DNA of 64,000 nucleotides from Hybos culiciformis (Eukaryota; Arthropoda; Insecta; Diptera; Hybotidae): NCBI GenBank assembly GCA_964007475.1, contig OZ023273.1, positions 122,373,812 to 122,437,811 of the forward strand, read 5' to 3'. Shown piece by piece: positions 19,891 to 30,426 of this stretch (position 1 is its first letter; each line of letters starts with the position of its first letter). The notes under the pieces were generated by a model. It saw only the letters and a program-made list of their open reading frames with translations, ran no database searches and was not told where the DNA came from. The position numbers and the translations under genes were made by a program.

Positions 19891-20085
19891 TACAATATAA
19901 TTTATAAGTTTTTACACTCAATCATCCATTTAAACAAAATAAATAAAAGTAGTCTGCATAAGTTCAATCAAGGCATAAGTTCTTTAATCAATTTGGTAAT
20001 TTTTGAGAATAAAAGTTTTAAGATTTGCCTGAAATCGATTCAAACGTCTAATATTGTATTATAAATATCGAATACACATCCTATA
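19891..20085. other. AT-rich spacer
   Basis: No gene or repeat recognised between the Helitron and the next inverted-repeat element. Confidence 0.5.
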
Positions 20086-20430
20086 GGGTTGGGTACTTTT
20101 GCCCGGAATTCATTTGACCGGAACTCTTTTGACCGGAAAATATTTGCCCCGAATAATTTTGCCCGGAATTTCTTTTGCCCGGAATTTCATTTGACTGCTT
20201 TTCATTTGCCTGAAATTTTTGAATTGACCGGAATAAAAAATATACCTCTTGATACAAAATATACCTAGATTTAATATTTTTTTTGTTAAAATTTCAGGCA
20301 AAAAAATTTCCCGGGCAAATAAAATTTCAGGCAAAAAAAGTTCCGGGTAAATAAAATCCGGGTAAAAAATAAAAATTCCGGTCAAATGTTATTCCGATCT
20401 AATGAAATCCTGGAAAAGGTGGCGCTCCCC
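20086..20430. mobile_element. 345-bp MITE with arms of ~15-bp tandem repeats
   Basis: Flanked by the exact 8-bp duplication atcctata (20078-20085 and 20431-20438). The left arm is a run of ~15-bp units of the type cttttgcccggaatt / catttgaccggaact (about 20096-20215). The right arm holds the same motif in reverse complement (aaatttcaggcaaaa, attccgggtaaat; about 20290-20395). Ends are GGGTTGGGTAC and, reversed, GGGGAGCGCCACC, so the terminal repeat is weak. The duplication size suggests hAT. The 91-codon minus frame through it is repeat translation. Confidence 0.75.
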
Positions 20431-20438
20431 ATCCTATA

Positions 20439-20924
20439 CTATTAAACGAGCTATTTTTATATAAATACATATAATATGTATAAAGAAAAAAATGCATCGT
20501 TTATTTCATTAGGGAAAATAAAACTATGCATTATTATATGTAAGTAGTGAAAAAAAAAAAACAAACAACAATGTTAAAATTAACATTATGTCCATAAAAA
20601 TTCACTAGTACTAAGCTTCAAATTTTAATTTTTAAACTTTTATTTTACATACAAGGATACAAGTATTTTTTTAAATTTTTTTTTATTTCAAATTTTTTTT
20701 TTTTAGAATAAAATGCATCTTTTGAAGACCGTTTACACGCTGACGGCATCATCAGGACCTTATTTCCTTAAAAATATTCCCGGACACTGAAAGGAGATTG
20801 TTACCGAACCCACGATTAATTTTTTTTTTTTTTGAAAATATGAATAACATTGATCCAGACGACGGTCGGAAGTCAAATATTGTAGGTTGGTTGGTGTGAA
20901 GAGTATATGTATAATATTTTATAT

Positions 20925-20927
<3 letters not shown>
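20439..20927. other. AT-rich non-coding DNA
   Basis: No gene seen. A moderately GC-rich piece at about 20725-20820 (gaccgtttacacgctgacgg) carries no usable reading frame. Confidence 0.5.

Positions 20928-20988
<61 letters not shown>
20928..20988. repeat. (TA)n microsatellite
   Basis: About 30 uninterrupted TA dinucleotides, at the left edge of the sequence shared between units C and B. Confidence 0.95.
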
Positions 20989-20993
<5 letters not shown>

Positions 20994-21612
20994 TAAATGT
21001 AGTTTTCGTTAAAATTGTATACTAAGATAAAATTAATATGAAATGATGTAATAATAATTTAAATTCTAAATGAAATCAGATAAAAACTTTTTTAGAGCTT
21101 AAACTAAAACGAAATTAAAAGTTTTATAGAATAAAATATTGCAGATTGTAACTAAAATATTTAATGAAAATAAATATTTTATTATTATATTAAATTATGC
21201 AAAATACGTATTTTAAAATAATTTTTATATGAAAATGATATTTCGTCATCTCAATTTTGATAGTGGGACATTGTAATTTTTGTAATAATAAAAGAAAATT
21301 TTATTTGCATATAGTTTCTTTTCTTATACACATTTTTCTCAGTAATTTTAGGTATTTTTTCATGAATTGGAACTACATATATTTTTTACAAAATTAAGAT
21401 TTTTAAGTAGGTACTTAGAATCTAGTATAAGATTAATCTTTTAACGAGATCCTCGTGAAAGATTTACTATATTAATTTTATTTATAATTCAAATGATAAC
21501 AATTAATAAACGAAAAAAAATTTATTTCCAATATATGTACAAATGTATGAATTTTGTATGCAATACAAAGATTTTTTTTTTTGTTTATATTTTTCAAAAA
21601 TTAAAAATTTTA
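20989..21612. repeat. 3' flank of gene C (empty site for the LINE)
   Basis: Shares 20989-21108 with 13740-13874 and 21109-21612 with 15942-16441. The contiguous 'taaactaaaacgaaattaaa' at about 21098-21117 is the pre-insertion state of the LINE target in unit B. No coding sequence. A possible poly(A) signal for gene C (AATAAA on the minus strand, 'aaatttatttcc') lies near 21520. Confidence 0.88.
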
Positions 21613-23313
21613 TTATGTAAAAGCTTTATTAATAATATCATTGGTATCACATGTATCATCAAACATTGGATCACCTTTTTTGCAATTGAAATGTTCTGAG
21701 AAAAGACTGTTATATTTAAAGAATTTAATTAAACCAGGATATATATTATACGATGCATAGTTGTCACATGAATTTCGTGCTAAAGCCAAAAAATAAGCTT
21801 TGTGTTGATTTAATCCCATTTCATCCAACATAATCTTCTGTTCATTTTGTTCTGGTAAATTCGCTAAATATTCTAAATAATTTTTTAGACCTAAACCATT
21901 TGGAATAATATTACTTAACAATTCTTCTTTTTCCCAATCATTTTTTGGTACACATTTCTCAGGAATTGTTTGATTTTGCCATATATTATCATATCTCAAA
22001 GCAACTCCCCAAAGTTCAACTAATGTTGAACTATAATAATATAATGTTGGCTTATCAATTTCTGTTGACAATTTTCTAGTCAGTGATATATAATCTGAAA
22101 GCAAAATTCTACGAGAATAACCGTATTTCAGTATAGTTTTGTATATTAATTTAAATAAATCGAATAAAGTTTTTAATTTGTTATTTTTATCAACAGCAAC
22201 TGAACTATAATCTTCATTTAATTTCTCTTCCGATAATACTTCGTCAATATTCTCTAGCACAGCAATTTGTGGTAATACTTTTTGTTCCAAAACATTTTGA
22301 GTTTGTATATTTAAAGCCTTCTGTATGTCTTCAAAATTTTTTTTGAATGTTTTTAGGGTGTTTATATGTTTTAAAATATCAACTTGATTTAGATTTTTTA
22401 AATTTTTTTTAGCTATTATAGCTGGGTATACTATCATTGTTAGATCTGCACAATCTCTGGTCACTTTTGTAGAATCAAAAAATGATATAATCACATAATT
22501 GGTAACGATTTGAGGATCTGTATCTTTAACCAGTTTCAGAAATTGTTTAATCTTTTTAATATCTACAACACTAAGTTTTTTTGTTTCCAGTTCTTCAGCG
22601 CCGAAATCTAATTCTTTTGAAAGTTTTTTAAAATATTCATTCCAATTGAAAAATGGTATTTCAGATTTTAACGCCTCAATATTTGCAAAATAAGTTTTAG
22701 TGGTTTCGGGTGAAAGATTTCTAACATCTGAAACTTTTCTAGAAAACTCCGCTATAGAGCTAAGCATTTTTCGCACATTATCATCAAGTTTCACGTCAAG
22801 TTTTTGAGCATAATCTTTTAACTTTTCTTCATCAAAATTACGTCGTCTTTCTAATGAAATAGATATTTCACCATTATAAAAATCTTCTGGATTCAATTGA
22901 ATTATATTATCTATGAAATAACTGTTCCTTGCTAGTAAATGAGCAATTTGTTTTTCATCAGCTGCTTGTGCTAATGGCCAATTATTATATGGTTTCAAAA
23001 AATCTATTTGTTGGAAAATATTTTTTATATCGAAACCACTCTCGCATAAATTATTAAAATCAACTACCATTTCCTCTAGTTTTGTTTTAGGTTCTCCTAT
23101 ATACGTTTGTATATCAAATTGTTTTTTATCATGCTCCAATTTCCCACAAACATATTTACTAAAATCTTCACATGGATTAACTGTCGAATCAACATGGTTC
23201 TGAATATCCTTTAAATAATTGAATAATTCATTATTTTTTGAAACTGGACCTTGCAAACTATACTCCACAGTTAGAAGAATTAAAAGAGAAGTAAATTTTT
23301 TAAACTTATTCAT
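21613..23313 (-). CDS. Secreted neprilysin-like (M13) pseudo-peptidase, copy C
   Basis: 566 aa, intact and intronless, the same length as copy A. Signal peptide MNKFKKFTSLLILLTVEYSL, then NPCEDFSKYVCGKLE. Conserved middle blocks (NNWPLAQAADEKQIAHLLAR, ALKSEIPFFNWNEYF) and the C-terminal NGLGLKNYLEYLANLPEQNE ... KAYFLALARNSCD ... SEHFNCKKGDPMFDDTC are also found in A. Eight cysteines sit at the same places as in A. HExxH and the zinc-ligand Glu are absent: the protein passes from the N-terminal M13 domain directly to the last ~120 residues. The start is the first ATG after the initiator; the open frame upstream begins at TTG. It differs from A by about a quarter of residues in the N-terminal half and less in the middle. 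Function unknown; secretion and loss of catalysis are the firm inferences. Confidence 0.87.
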   Translation of the reverse strand: MNKFKKFTSLLILLTVEYSLQGPVSKNNELFNYLKDIQNHVDSTVNPCEDFSKYVCGKLEHDKKQFDIQTYIGEPKTKLEEMVVDFNNLCESGFDIKNIFQQIDFLKPYNNWPLAQAADEKQIAHLLARNSYFIDNIIQLNPEDFYNGEISISLERRRNFDEEKLKDYAQKLDVKLDDNVRKMLSSIAEFSRKVSDVRNLSPETTKTYFANIEALKSEIPFFNWNEYFKKLSKELDFGAEELETKKLSVVDIKKIKQFLKLVKDTDPQIVTNYVIISFFDSTKVTRDCADLTMIVYPAIIAKKNLKNLNQVDILKHINTLKTFKKNFEDIQKALNIQTQNVLEQKVLPQIAVLENIDEVLSEEKLNEDYSSVAVDKNNKLKTLFDLFKLIYKTILKYGYSRRILLSDYISLTRKLSTEIDKPTLYYYSSTLVELWGVALRYDNIWQNQTIPEKCVPKNDWEKEELLSNIIPNGLGLKNYLEYLANLPEQNEQKIMLDEMGLNQHKAYFLALARNSCDNYASYNIYPGLIKFFKYNSLFSEHFNCKKGDPMFDDTCDTNDIINKAFT

Positions 23314-23330
23314 GCCGATTAGAATAACTG

Positions 23331-23368
23331 AACTGAAAATAAATGTTTTTTGTTTACACCTATTTATA
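23331..23368 (-). promoter_or_regulatory. Core promoter of copy C
   Basis: TATAAATA (23361-23368) lies 48 bp from the ATG, as in A and B. Initiator TTCAGTT (23331-23337) follows, giving a leader of about 20 nt. The identical geometry in three copies supports both promoter and start choice. Confidence 0.68.
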
Positions 23369-23399
23369 TTGGTGAGCTTATCTGTTTCTTGGGTCAATA

Positions 23400-23960
23400 T
23401 GTCAATTTTTGAATGTAGTTATTAAGAATAATAAATAAGACAGTTAATATTATTTAATTTGTTTATAGAAAAGATTCCATGATAATGGAGAATGAAGATC
23501 AATAGTTATGTTGATAAATTCTATTTATCAACATACAATATATGTACATTATATATAGTACTTGAGTATATGTAGTTATACAGTGTTATTCAAAGGGTGA
23601 CCCGCAGTCCGTTCTTTTAATCCATCCGGCACTCAAATAAATTCTAATTTTATTTTCTACAATATTGTATCAGATACAAAAATAATAGTATGTATATGGT
23701 ATGAACTCTGAACACTCAATTCACTAAAAGGGGAATAAAGAGTCAAATTACATACTTTTGTTAATATTAGTTATTAAATTATATCATTAAATAAATATAA
23801 ATTTAATTAGGAGTATAAATAAATGGAGATATGTATATATATATATTTTTATATCATTTTTTTTGTTAATTTTTTACCGTGTTATAAATATATTTCTGAA
23901 AACTTTTGTGAGTTCTATACTAACTAAAAGGTTAATGTTTTGTTTCATCAAATTAATATG
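23400..23960. other. AT-rich non-coding DNA upstream of gene C
   Basis: No gene seen. Homology to the flanks of A and B stops at about 23400. A short GC-richer piece (ggtgacccgcagtccgttct) lies near 23597. Confidence 0.5.
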
Positions 23961-23964
23961 ATTC

Positions 23965-24205
23965 CTACGTGCTGATTTCTTTGTGAAATTTGTCTTCGTG
24001 ATTCTTGAAACTTTTCACCGTGAAGAAATCTTCGTGAAATTTTTCTTCGTGAAACTTTTCTTCGTGTGCACATTTTTCGTGAAATTTTTCTACGTGTTAT
24101 TATTTAATTTTTATCTTCTAAAATTCGTAAACAGTGCTCAGGAATAAAAGGTTCACGAAAAACAAGAAAACAAGATATGAAGAAAAGGTTCACGAAGAAA
24201 TTAAT
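23965..24205. repeat. Inverted-repeat element with ~15-bp tandem arms
   Basis: The left half repeats cttcgtgaaattttt (15 bp, several copies at about 23990-24100, some degenerate). The right half has the reverse complement (aggttcacgaaaaac, aaaggttcacgaagaaa; about 24150-24200), with an AT-rich spacer. Exact ends and target duplication were not found, but the design matches the elements at 20086 and 24454. Confidence 0.55.
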
Positions 24206-24453
24206 AAAATAAGTATTGTTCTTGAGACAAATATATATATTGTGTCCCCATATCTAAATTTTTAAACCTTTGCAATTTAATGAATTTTAGGTACACATTA
24301 GGCAATATTTTATATTAATTTTATTGTTGTTCTAGCAGCTCTCAAATTTGACCGTTTATTTTATATTTACCGATTTCAAATTATAAAAAATATGCAAAAA
24401 TATTAATATGTAAATTAAAGTAAATGTTGACTGGAGTTTTATGGTATGTGCAA

Positions 24454-25036
24454 GGGTTCGCGGACAATTCACCGTATTACAATTCATCGTATAGCAATTC
24501 ACCGTATAGGAATTCACCGTATGGTAATTCACCGTATAGCAATTCACCGTAAGTATTTCACCGTATGAGCAATTCACCGTATGAGCAATTCACCGTATGA
24601 GCAATTCACCGTATGAGAATTCACCGTATGAAAATTCACCGTATGAGCATTTCACCGTTTTAATTTGTAAATTTCCGGCGGGGTGGGGCGGCGGCAAATT
24701 TACAAATTCAAACGAATCAATACATAATCAAAACGGTGAAATACTCATAACTTTAAACGCATATTGTGTTTTGATGTGCTATAAACATACTTATTATAAA
24801 CATACTTGTTATAAAAATACTCAATGCATAACCAAAACGGTGAAATACTCACTGAATTGTTCATACGGTCAATTGCTCATACGGTGAATTGCTCATACGG
24901 TGAATTGCTATACGGTGAATTGCTATACGGTGAATTGCTATACGGTGAATTGCTATACGGTGAATTGCTATACGGTGAATTGCTATACGGTGAATTGCTA
25001 TACGGTGAATAATTTACGGTGAATTGTCCGGATCCC
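24454..25036. mobile_element. 583-bp MITE with arms of ~15-bp tandem repeats
   Basis: Exact 8-bp duplication atgtgcaa (24446-24453 and 25037-25044). Terminal repeats GGGTTCGCGGACAATTCACC and, reversed, GGGATCCGGACAATTCACC. The left arm is ~12 units of caattcaccgtatag or caattcaccgtatgag (15-16 bp). The right arm has the complement, including seven nearly perfect gaattgctatacggt units (about 24895-25015). The centre is a small palindrome with a G-rich loop (ttccggcggggtggggcggc). The duplication length points to hAT. Repetitive reading frames here (NSPYSNSPYS, GELLYGELLY) are artefacts. Confidence 0.88.
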
Positions 25037-25044
25037 ATGTGCAA

Positions 25045-26972
25045 GTGGGTGTACTGTGTGTATTTTTCTTTCTTAAAAAAATTTCCGATGAATTTGAACA
25101 ATTATCATATATTTATAATAAGTATGGATGTATGTAAGTATATGTACATTGTTTAGTTTAGTCGAAATATATATTACGTATTACGTATTATTGGGTTTTT
25201 TTTTATGGACGTTATAATTAATTTTAAGATATTTACATTGAAAAATATTCGATTGAATTATATACATATATTATGTATAATTGTATAATTGTAAAAATTT
25301 AAAATATAATTTATAATAAATTATTCTTTGTAGCCCCTTTATTTTCATTTTCTAACTGTCCATTCGTTAGTCCGTCTGTCAATCACTAAAATGCTTATAA
25401 CCATCGATGTATTTGGATAAGCAGTTTGATACATTTATACAGTAAAAAACGCTTAAAGCCGAAGAAGAAGAAGTATGTATTTTGTTTTTATAATATAAAT
25501 GTAAAAAAAAAAATAAAAAATTATCGACGTTATATTAAGATTGCTAATTGGCTATACTGATCAAGTTACGTTAACCGCATGGTTCCTGCTAAGTTTTAAT
25601 TACGCATAATAAATTGAATTTTTTTTTTTAAATTGTGAATTCCCAGAAACTTAGCTTATATATTAACTATTAAACAGCTCCACCTAATATTAAAACTATA
25701 AAATTTTATGGTTTTAGCAAAATCAGTAATAAACACACAAAACTTAATAACGTAAAATGAGTTTATGATTTTTTGTGTGGATGAGTTCTGTGGGGGGGTT
25801 ACTGACAACTTTATCGAAGCTTCAGTTTAGTCACAAATATCAATTTCCTTTTTTTTTTAAAGAAATAAAAATACTTTGTAGATTTATCATACCTATATGG
25901 TATACTAATAATAAAATATAATATCAGAACTTATTGAAATTACACTTTACAAAATAAAAATTGGTCCATTTTACTGAAAATGTTGAGAATCAGTATAATT
26001 TTATCAAAAAAAAAAAAAATTTGCAACATCTGTGGAAAGTAGTGTTTTAATATACCTGAAATTGTTTTCTTTTATATTTTTTGTTTTTATATATGTTAGA
26101 ATTAATTTCTCTTTAAAAAAATAGAGACGTTTTTATTCTTTTTATGATTATGATATTACAAGTATTTTTTAATAATATTATAAATATAACCACATATAAA
26201 ACGGATATTAGATAAAGTCTTAATTTACCTGGAAACGCACAAAATGGACGGAGTGCATTATATTAAATATTTTTTCTTGAGCTCATGAATAAATTAAGCT
26301 TTACTTTTATAAGTTATACATTGGAGTTAAGAATTTCACAAATAAGATTTGATCGTAAATGAGAAAGCAAACAAATTTTGAGTTATAACAATCTCTAAAA
26401 TTATTTGTTGAAAGAGCTCTCTTTTTGAACCTTTTGGACCACTCTAAAGTACTTATTGTCTTAACAAAATCGTAAAATATGACGTCAATAAATTTCTTTT
26501 ACTGCAAGTATGTGCTTGTCTCTTATTCATTTATAAATTTACACCTTGCTTTTTTGCATTTAGATCTCAATATAGTTTTATATATGTACAATATTATACT
26601 ATTATTATGAAAATTAACATCAATTTAATAATTTTTTTTTTAAATGTAGTTACGTACATATAAGAGTAAGACATGAAACACATTGAACACATTGTATCTT
26701 TTTTTAAATAAAAATAAAGATAAATATAATTGTAATTTTATTAAATTCATGTTAAATTGAAATTGAAACTAAAGATAGTAAGAACGTTGGGAAATTGCTG
26801 AAAATAATTTTATCTAAATAAAATATGAAAATGCGAATTCTCTTTAATTATATTATGATTGGATCGTGATTAATATAATAATTAACACACCTCACATAAC
26901 ACTATCGACGACCGCGCAATTCTACTATACACCTATGAACTTAATAAAATGTTCCACAAAAATCTGGTCTTA
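25045..26972. other. AT-rich non-coding DNA
   Basis: No gene seen. About 25370-25410 (tagtccgtctgtcaatcact followed by aaaatgcttataa) resembles 28340-28380 (gtccgtctgtctgtgtcacg followed by ctaaaatgcttataa), so both are probably fragments of one dispersed repeat. Confidence 0.55.
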
Positions 26973-27391
26973 CGCAGAGATTAGACTGGATAGTAAACTG
27001 GATAGTAAACTGATCATTGTATGTGTTTTTTATCTGTGTTTGTAAGAAGATAGTTGATTGAGTGTCTTTTTACTATCCTGATTTCTATCAAGATTTTTAT
27101 CATGTTTTCATTTTTTTGTATTAAATTTTTTAGTTTTTTTTTTTAGTACAGTGATAAAAAAAAAACAAGGCATACAATTTTTAATTTTGTATTGTTAAAG
27201 TAAAAAAAAAATATTTGTTCTTTTTTTCTGACTGTGACTATCCAGTCAACTATCTTCTCAACTGTCTTGATTTAAATCCTGCTAGTAGAGAAGATAGTAA
27301 ATTGACAATTAATAAAGTAATAAAATTTTACCAATACATTCAACTACTATCTTCGTCAAGATAGTAAAAAAATCCAGTCTAACCTGGGGGT
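26973..27391. mobile_element. Inverted-repeat MITE, about 420 bp
   Basis: The left end (cgcagagattagactggata) and the reversed right end (ccccaggttagactggattt) match over most of about 20 bp. TA lies outside both ends (26971-26972 area and 27392-27393). The arms hold repeated 'ggatagtaaact' and 'actatcttctcaact' motifs in opposite orientations. Tc1/mariner-type is possible from the TA, but the boundaries are approximate. Confidence 0.5.
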
Positions 27392-27393
27392 TA

Positions 27394-29920
27394 TTAAGAA
27401 ACTTTTTTTTTTTACAGAAAAATTATGATAATATAAATAAATAGGAAAAAAAATGTTTTATTATTTATATAAAAAAAAAATCGCTTAAATTTAAAAATTG
27501 ATGGAAAAATTTGTTTTATGGGAAATATTGCAATTGTAACTAATTGTCTCAATTTAAAATAAAATGAGAACTAATTATTGAAAATCATTTTTAAATTTTA
27601 AAAGCTCAATTAACTGTTAATCTAAAGCAATTTACCTTAATGCTTTATTACTTCAAATGAGAAATAAAGCTGAAATAAAATATATAAAAAAGAAAAACAG
27701 AAACAAAAATAAAAATATAAATATAATCCAAGGACGATATTTTTCCAAAGAAATAAACCACAATAAGTACGTAATAATCAACCAAGAATAAAATTATCCT
27801 TTTTTTTTCTCTATTTTTTTTTTTTTTTTTTACCTAATATTGTGTAAGGGATATTTTTTGGGGTCCTTAAATTACAGTACATCATATAAATGAGGAAAAA
27901 ATATGAGAAAACATTTTTTTCGTAAAATAATAATAATAATAATAAAAAAATAAAATCACAACAAATAATGAAATTCGAACAAATTAGATGTTTTCTTTTA
28001 TAAATTAAATTACAAAAAAAAGTATAAAAAAAAATAAACAGATAGTATTCGAATGGGGTGAATTATAGTTTTTATGTTTATATATATATACACAATACAC
28101 TTAATAATTGTATTATACGAAGATTAAAATTCTTTTAATTATATTAAACTATAGTTATAATATAGTAAACTTGGAATTGAGATATTATTATAATTGGTTT
28201 AATTTAATTAAAGAAAATACGTGTTTGAAGAATTATGCAAATTTATAAAATTAAAACAAGAAATAATTTTAATTACAAAAAGCTATAATTTATTTTTTTT
28301 TTTAAATTCATAAACGTACTATATTTCATTCATTTTCTGTTTGTCCGTCTGTCTGTGTCACGCTAAAATGCTTATAAATTTTCAGGGATTTATAAGTAAA
28401 TGACGAAGTATTTAATATTTAAAACTGACCGCATATTTTTATTTATGGCTTACTTACTATTGTATATTTTTTTATTATTAAATGTAAAAAATTAGCAAAG
28501 CCATATATTTCTTATACATTTATTTCATCCATCTCTTAAAAAATAAAATATACCCCAAAGAAATTAGTCAAAACTTATACTTACTATTATTGTTTGTTTA
28601 CTTACTTATTATTTACTTCATTTATTTATATATTATATATAAACTTCTAAACTATTATCATATTTGAATGTTTTGCTGAATTCAGAAATTCTTTAGTTTC
28701 TAAATTTATTTTATTTTATTGAAAAACAGAAATTAAAAACGTTATGTACGGAATTAAAAGAGAAGATAATTGTCAATTATATGATACTGGCATACAATAA
28801 ATTTATTTCAAAAATGTTATTCTTAAAGTAGATTCTTCCATAATACAACAAAAATATATTCAGTGAGATATTCCCGAAAATAGGACGATATAGTAATATC
28901 TGGTGTAAGTACTGGGGATAAGTAAAAAAAATTTTTTTAACAAATAAAGTAAGCGATATTTGTACAAAGCAGCATACTGTTTAACCATATATTTTATTTT
29001 ATAATACAAAACCGATTACATTATCAAAATAAATGGTAAAATTCACGTGAAAAAATTTTTTGTTTAATCTTTTTACCACGATTAGAAAGAGTGATATATA
29101 AAATAAAATAAATTGTGACTCATTTGGTAGATGATGTCGCAACATAAGGACATAAATGTATTTATGATGTATTTTTTTTTTTTTTAGAAAATATTAAAGT
29201 TATTAGAAAAGTATGTTGATAAAAAACAAGGATATATTTATCTCTGTGGGTGAGATTTAATTTTTTTTTGTCTTTAAATAAAAAAAAAACAAGAAATATT
29301 ATAGTATCATTATGTTATTCGCGCTTATATTTACTCATAACCACATGTTACTTGTAAATTACTATATTATATTATAATACTATATTATATGTGTAATAAT
29401 ATTTGTAAGTATTTCATTGCAGTAAATAATTTATTTAAAAAAAATTAGGGAAATATAAATTTTATGCTTTCAGAAAATTTTATGGAAAATAATTTAAATA
29501 GTATTTCTTGCAATTTTTCCTGTATAAGGTTCGCTGCTAATTTAAAAATACACAAAATTAGAATAATGAAATTTATTAAGTCACAAAAATATTATTAATT
29601 TTGTGTTTGATATCTGATATCTGTTTGAAATCTGATATATAATTTTTTTTTGACTATATCTAACTTTCTTAGTCAATTGATAAGGCAATTTTTGTAAGGC
29701 AATTTTTGTAAGTTTTTGAGCTAGAAAATCTTATGGAAATAGAACTCTTCTATAACTGTTATAGCAAGCATTATTATCATTATAATAAGTTCGTTAAATC
29801 TTAATTAATTTGACCAACTTGTTTCACCCACATATACGCATATATCCATGTTTTTGTAGAGATCATTTTTGAAGGGAATGATTACAATTTATAATTTCTT
29901 AAAGTAAGTAAATGCATAAG
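27394..29920. other. AT-rich non-coding DNA
   Basis: No gene recognised. Contains simple-sequence runs (ATA, T and A tracts) and the 28340-28380 dispersed-repeat fragment mentioned at 25045-26972. Confidence 0.55.
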
Positions 29921-29928
29921 GCACTTTG

Positions 29929-30418
29929 CAGAGCTGTAAAATTTCAAATACTTTGGTATTGATTATGTACTAGTAATGATTACAAAGTAATTGTATTTGA
30001 AAAAGTAATCAATACTTTTCTTAACAAGGAATTGTATTGAGAAAAGTATTGATTACAAAGTAATTGTAAAAGGAAAAAATCCAATTACTTTGTAATCAAT
30101 ACTTTTCTAAATACAATTACTTTTTAGAAAAGTATTGATTCCTTTTTAAATACAATCACTTTGTAATCAATACTTGTCTAAATTTAATTCCTTTTAAAAA
30201 AAGTATTGATTCCTTTTTAAATCTAATTACTTTTAATCAATACTTTTCTAAATATAATTCCTTTTTTAAAAAAAGTATTGATTCCTTTTTAAATACAATT
30301 ACTTTGTAATCAATACTTTTCTAAATACAATTCCTTATTAATAAAAGTATCGATTACTTTTTCAAATACAATTACTTTGTATTTGAATATTGAAAGTATT
30401 TGAATTTTTACAGCTCTG
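29929..30418. mobile_element. 490-bp hAT-type MITE with tandem/inverted internal repeats
   Basis: Terminal inverted repeat CAGAGCTGTAAAATTTCAAA / (reversed) CAGAGCTGTAAAAATTCAAA. The CAGAG start is typical of hAT ends. Flanks gcactttg and gcaagttg agree at six of eight positions, a decayed 8-bp duplication. The whole interior consists of alternating 'aagtattgatt' and 'aatcaatactt' blocks joined by 'acaattactttgta', so it can fold many ways. Confidence 0.8.
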
Positions 30419-30426
30419 GCAAGTTG

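Noticed and set aside
20752..20991. 79-codon minus frame beginning with YIYIYI
   Set aside because: Starts in the (TA)n microsatellite; not a gene.
24356..25101. Repetitive peptides (NSPYSNSPYS, GELLYGELLY, NCYTVN) and a CRISPR-like look
   Set aside because: 15-bp tandem units without spacers inside a MITE with 8-bp duplications; neither CRISPR nor coding.
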